Positions 31,694-34,407 of a stretch of DNA of 34,407 nt are shown one piece after another (positions within the stretch are counted from its first letter, which is position 1; each line of letters begins with the position of its first letter). Position numbers and translations under genes: made by a program. Below the pieces are notes generated by a model. The model worked only from the letters and a program-made list of their open reading frames with translations, ran no database searches and was not told the DNA's origin. This DNA is from Candidatus Poribacteria bacterium (GTDB lineage Bacteria; Poribacteria; WGA-4E; WGA-3G). The stretch covers positions 1 through 34,407 of the forward strand of contig PYIY01000077.1 of assembly GCA_003635195.1 (NCBI GenBank). The letters run 5' to 3'.

Positions 31694-31771
31694 GGCAGTT
31701 GACATACGTGCTTGCAAGTATTATCATATAAGAAATCGGAAATTATTAAATATTCTTTCGCGGAGGACATC

Positions 31772-32359
31772 ATGGCAGACACGCAACTGGATCAACCGAC
31801 ACTTACACCGCGAGCCGGGCAGCAACGCCTTTTAACGGCTGATGACTTGGCGAGACAGCCTGATGATTCTCGCTATGAGCTCGTGAAAGGAGTACTCCGC
31901 AAAATGCCGCCTGCTGGATTTGAACACGGTATCTGTGCAGCTGAAATTGGAAGCAGACTTAACGTGCATGTTAGAACACACCAATTAGGTTATGTTTGCG
32001 GGGCCGAAACAGGTTTTAAGATTGCCCAAAATCCTGATACAGTGCGCGCACCAGATGCCGCCTTTGTTCGACAGGCATCAATTGAACGTCAAGGGATCGT
32101 CAAAGGTTATTGGGAAGGAGCTCCTGATCTGGCTGTTGAAGTCATCTCCCCTGGCGATACCTACGCCGAGGTTGCTGAGAAAGTAGAAGAGTGGTTGGCT
32201 GCTGGTTGCACAATGGTGTGGGTCGTCAATCCACGCCGAGAAACGGTGGAGGTTTATCGTTCCAATGAAGATTTTGCCGTTTTACGTGGAACCGATACGC
32301 TTGATGGTGATGATGTTGTCGAAGGGTTCCAATGTCAGGTTCAAGACATTTTTGTGTGA
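31772..32359 (+). CDS. Uma2-family (DUF820) putative endonuclease, second member
   Basis: ATG 31772 follows GGAGG by five bases; the frame upstream to 31712 has no such site. The 195-residue product contains RLLTADDLARQPDDSRYELV, then GVLRKMPPAGFEHGICAAEI and GAETGFKIAQNPDTVRAPDA, where RAPD-A is the Asp of the nuclease fold. It continues with APDLAVEVISPGDTYAEVAEK, the E-x-V motif and Lys helix, and MVWVVNPRRETVEVYRS. The gene shows the full PD-(D/E)xK order of Uma2 proteins. It shares only the fold pattern with the one at 22283, so the two are distant paralogs. Function in this family is unknown. It lies 78 bases after the LamG gene and 66 bases before PhyH. Confidence 0.85.
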   Translation: MADTQLDQPTLTPRAGQQRLLTADDLARQPDDSRYELVKGVLRKMPPAGFEHGICAAEIGSRLNVHVRTHQLGYVCGAETGFKIAQNPDTVRAPDAAFVRQASIERQGIVKGYWEGAPDLAVEVISPGDTYAEVAEKVEEWLAAGCTMVWVVNPRRETVEVYRSNEDFAVLRGTDTLDGDDVVEGFQCQVQDIFV

Positions 32360-32425
32360 CTGATAGGTAAGCATTCCAGACATATCTGGCACTTGCAACC
32401 TTACAACGGGAGACAGAGCATTACA

Positions 32426-33283
32426 ATGACACGATGGCAACCAAACGCTGAACAGAAGGCACACTATGAAACTGAAGGCTACTTCATCCTTCGCAATGTT
32501 ATCTCACAAGACTTGGCTGCACAACTCCGCGGCGTGATCCGTAATCACATCATGCTACCCGATCCCGGACAGTTCGCTGATATAGATCCGATGGATCCGA
32601 TGGACGATTCGCCGCAAGGACGTATCGCACGTTATCGGAAACTCAGCAACTTCTGCGTCCAAGCACCATTGATATGGCATAATATACACGCTGCCCCCGA
32701 AATACTCAACATCGCACGCTATTTTCTCGGGGATGACATTATTATGAAATTCAATAGCTGCTTCCTCAAACCACCCCTCACCGGTAGTGCAACCCCGTGG
32801 CATCAAGACAACGGGCTCTGGCGCGACGGTGAAACGGAGCCTTTCAACTTCTGGATACCCCTTGAACCCGCAACGCGGGAAAATGGATGCATGCAGTTCA
32901 TACCCGGCAGCCACAAAACCGAGATTATTGAGCACGTCTTGTATCCCGATAGTATACACGGTGAACTACCACGCGAAGCCGTTCAGGAGATGATCGAAAA
33001 GCACGGCGTACACTATATTGAGTTAGGTACTGGAGATATCGTCATCTGGCACAGCAGTCTTTGGCACTACAGCCCACCAAACAAAACTGAGCAGAGCCGT
33101 ATTGCTATCGCAGGGGTCTATACAAATCCAGAAATCGTCAAGACAAGCAGGCGTTTCTGGCATAACTTCCGATGGGTGATGAAGGACGGGGCGGTCTGCA
33201 CACAATTCCCGCCAGAAAATGTTGAGATGAAAATTGAAGACCCCGCAAAACCGAAGCCATTCCGACCTGCTGAGGACTATTAA
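32426..33283 (+). CDS. Phytanoyl-CoA dioxygenase (PhyH)-family oxygenase, second member
   Basis: ATG 32426 follows GGGAGACAGAGCATTACA. The 285-residue product has the PhyH order: EQKAHYETEGYFILRNVIS, then a variable helix and FNSCFLKPPLTGSATPWHQD, the iron-site motif with H126 and D128 (WHQDNGLWRD). NGCMQFIPGSHKTE follows, and the distal His lies in IWHSSLWHYSPPNKTEQSR (H214), with the Arg of EQSR as likely 2-oxoglutarate ligand. The protein is a distant relative of the one at 27637. The sulfatase gene starts only 3 bases after its stop, so the two are very likely co-transcribed and possibly act on the same substrate, such as a sulfated lipid or sterol; that is inference. Confidence 0.85.
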   Translation: MTRWQPNAEQKAHYETEGYFILRNVISQDLAAQLRGVIRNHIMLPDPGQFADIDPMDPMDDSPQGRIARYRKLSNFCVQAPLIWHNIHAAPEILNIARYFLGDDIIMKFNSCFLKPPLTGSATPWHQDNGLWRDGETEPFNFWIPLEPATRENGCMQFIPGSHKTEIIEHVLYPDSIHGELPREAVQEMIEKHGVHYIELGTGDIVIWHSSLWHYSPPNKTEQSRIAIAGVYTNPEIVKTSRRFWHNFRWVMKDGAVCTQFPPENVEMKIEDPAKPKPFRPAEDY

Positions 33284-33286
33284 CCT

Positions 33287-34407
33287 ATGGCATTAAAGAA
33301 GCCAAATATCGTTGTCTATCTCTCCGATGATCACGGTTGGGAGTACCTCGGTTGCTACGGAAACGAACACATCCAAACCCCACACTTGGACACTATCGCA
33401 GAAGAAGGCATCCGTTTTACACACGCTTTCACACCGACACCGACATGTGCCCCCTCCCGTTCTACCCTCTATACCGGTCTCTATCCGGCACGGCACGGCG
33501 CAATGGGGAATCATACAGAATGTCATGTGCATCTCAAAGTGCTACCAAGCACGCTCCGCGAACTCGGTTATCGCGTCGCAATCGCTGGAAAGACGCACGT
33601 GAAACCAGAACCCCTCTTCGATTTTGAATACATTGGCGGTTTCCTTCCGAAGCGTGCCGAACATAGACGAAAATACCGAGCGGAAGGACTTGATACGGCT
33701 CCCGTTGAACGTTTTCTCTCAAGCCAACGTCAAGAAAATCCAGATCAACCCATCTGCCTTATTCTTGGTGATAGTAATCCGCACGTCACATGGGAACCCA
33801 ACAAAATTTATGACCCAGAGGCCTTGCCACTACCACCCTATATCGCCGATACGCCAATTGCTCGCAAGGCATTTGCTAACTACTCTCAAGACATCACCAC
33901 AATGGATACCCGTATCGGTGAAGTTGACAAAATGCTGGAAACACACGGATACGCCGACAATACGCTGTTCATCTACACAACTGACCACGGTTCTGAGTGG
34001 CCACACTGTAAGTGGACACTGTATGATACCGGCACGCGTCTGCCGTTCATCGCGAGATGGCGCGGCGAGATTCCTGCAGATACCGTTTCCGATGCCATGA
34101 TTTCACACGTCGATTTCTTTCCTACCCTCATAGATGTCGCAGGGGGTGAACCGCTGGATGATTTAGATGGTGAAAGTTTCAAAAGCGTCTTGCGCGGAGA
34201 GGCAACAACATTCCGCGATAAAATCTACGGCACACATACCCGCGACGGAAACATGAACGTCTTTCCGCAACGTTGCGTCCGAGATGCCCGCTACAAGTAT
34301 ATCTTGAATCTGATGCCTGAGAACAGATGGACAACCCATTTCACTGAAGTTGAAGGCATTCCAGAAAGCCACGCTGAGGTATGGAAAAGTTGGGTGAAAA
34401 AAGCCGA
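33287..34407 (+). CDS. Type I sulfatase (CxPSR), 3' end off window
   Basis: The frame opens at ATG 33287, three bases after the PhyH stop, and stays open to the window edge, giving 373 codons so far. Near the start IVVYLSDDHGWEYLGCYGN supplies the usual metal Asp pair. FTPTPTCAPSRSTLYTGLYP holds the sulfatase signature CAPSR, with Cys54 the residue normally converted to formylglycine. IAGKTHVKPEP and later FIYTTDHGSEWPHCKW give further active-site His and Asp. Members hydrolyse sulfate esters of carbohydrates or steroids. No signal peptide is seen, so it may be cytoplasmic. A formylglycine-generating enzyme would be needed and is not in the window. Confidence 0.88.
   Translation, partial: MALKKPNIVVYLSDDHGWEYLGCYGNEHIQTPHLDTIAEEGIRFTHAFTPTPTCAPSRSTLYTGLYPARHGAMGNHTECHVHLKVLPSTLRELGYRVAIAGKTHVKPEPLFDFEYIGGFLPKRAEHRRKYRAEGLDTAPVERFLSSQRQENPDQPICLILGDSNPHVTWEPNKIYDPEALPLPPYIADTPIARKAFANYSQDITTMDTRIGEVDKMLETHGYADNTLFIYTTDHGSEWPHCKWTLYDTGTRLPFIARWRGEIPADTVSDAMISHVDFFPTLIDVAGGEPLDDLDGESFKSVLRGEATTFRDKIYGTHTRDGNMNVFPQRCVRDARYKYILNLMPENRWTTHFTEVEGIPESHAEVWKSWVKKA

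Noticed and set aside
1..34407. CRISPR array, tRNA, rRNA or tmRNA genes
   Set aside because: I looked through the intergenic regions and found no direct-repeat/spacer series and no cloverleaf or rRNA-like sequence. The repeats present are single palindromes or short rows.

Overview
The window looks like a chromosomal segment of an uncultured bacterium. Candidatus Poribacteria or a close relative is my best guess. The guess rests on the gene mix: phytanoyl-CoA dioxygenase-like genes, a CxPSR sulfatase, a CehA/McbA-type metallohydrolase, a Gfo/Idh/MocA dehydrogenase, Uma2 nucleases, and LamG and beta-propeller proteins that share an unusual C-terminal tail. TGA is the normal stop of several genes here (for example at 336, 5536 and 4491), so the standard code applies. 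There are no rRNA or tRNA genes and no CRISPR array.

Layout. 1-3600: the end of a Gfo/Idh/MocA dehydrogenase, an orphan CopG-type antitoxin and a large metallohydrolase. 3670-4491: a compact toxin-antitoxin operon with a MazF/PemK-like toxin and an upstream protein built from a duplicated 29-residue motif. 4562-6470: an MDR dehydrogenase and, on the minus strand, an EamA transporter. 6863-10900: a lipoprotein metallopeptidase and a cyclase-family hydrolase, closed by a strong terminator. 11068-13908: envelope proteins, with two sigma-54 type promoters driving a TolB-like propeller protein and a lipoprotein. The lipoprotein has a diverged tandem copy and a dead fragment. 13913-16000: a TIM-barrel-like protein and a methyltransferase whose 3' end is duplicated 649 bp downstream, around a small antitoxin-like gene.

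16138-21246 is an accessory-looking cassette, AT-richer by eye. A consensus promoter leads into two overlapping genes for one long helical-repeat protein that appears split in two. A glycine-zipper membrane protein follows. 21419-27181 returns to LamG, Uma2, phosphoglycerate mutase, a small membrane protein, PRPP synthetase and a glycosyltransferase. 27262-27590 has no convincing gene but a near-consensus promoter followed by a chain of stable hairpins. It resembles the 3' end and guide-RNA scaffold of an IS200/IS605 TnpB element without its tnpB.

The strongest single finding is at 28849-29841. One exported protein has four tandem heavy-metal-associated (HMA) domains. In the first three, the first metal-binding Cys codon of GMTCxxC is replaced by an in-frame TGA. 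Each TGA is followed, at identical spacing, by a perfect 6-bp hairpin with a GGA loop. The fourth domain has TGT (Cys), and its hairpin is broken by a synonymous change. This fits a periplasmic metal-binding selenoprotein with three selenocysteines, which ordinary gene callers would split into pieces.

The right end (29903-34407) holds a short UvrC/Cho-like nuclease (minus strand), a second LamG protein with the shared tail, a second Uma2 nuclease, and a second PhyH dioxygenase tightly linked to a sulfatase that runs off the end.
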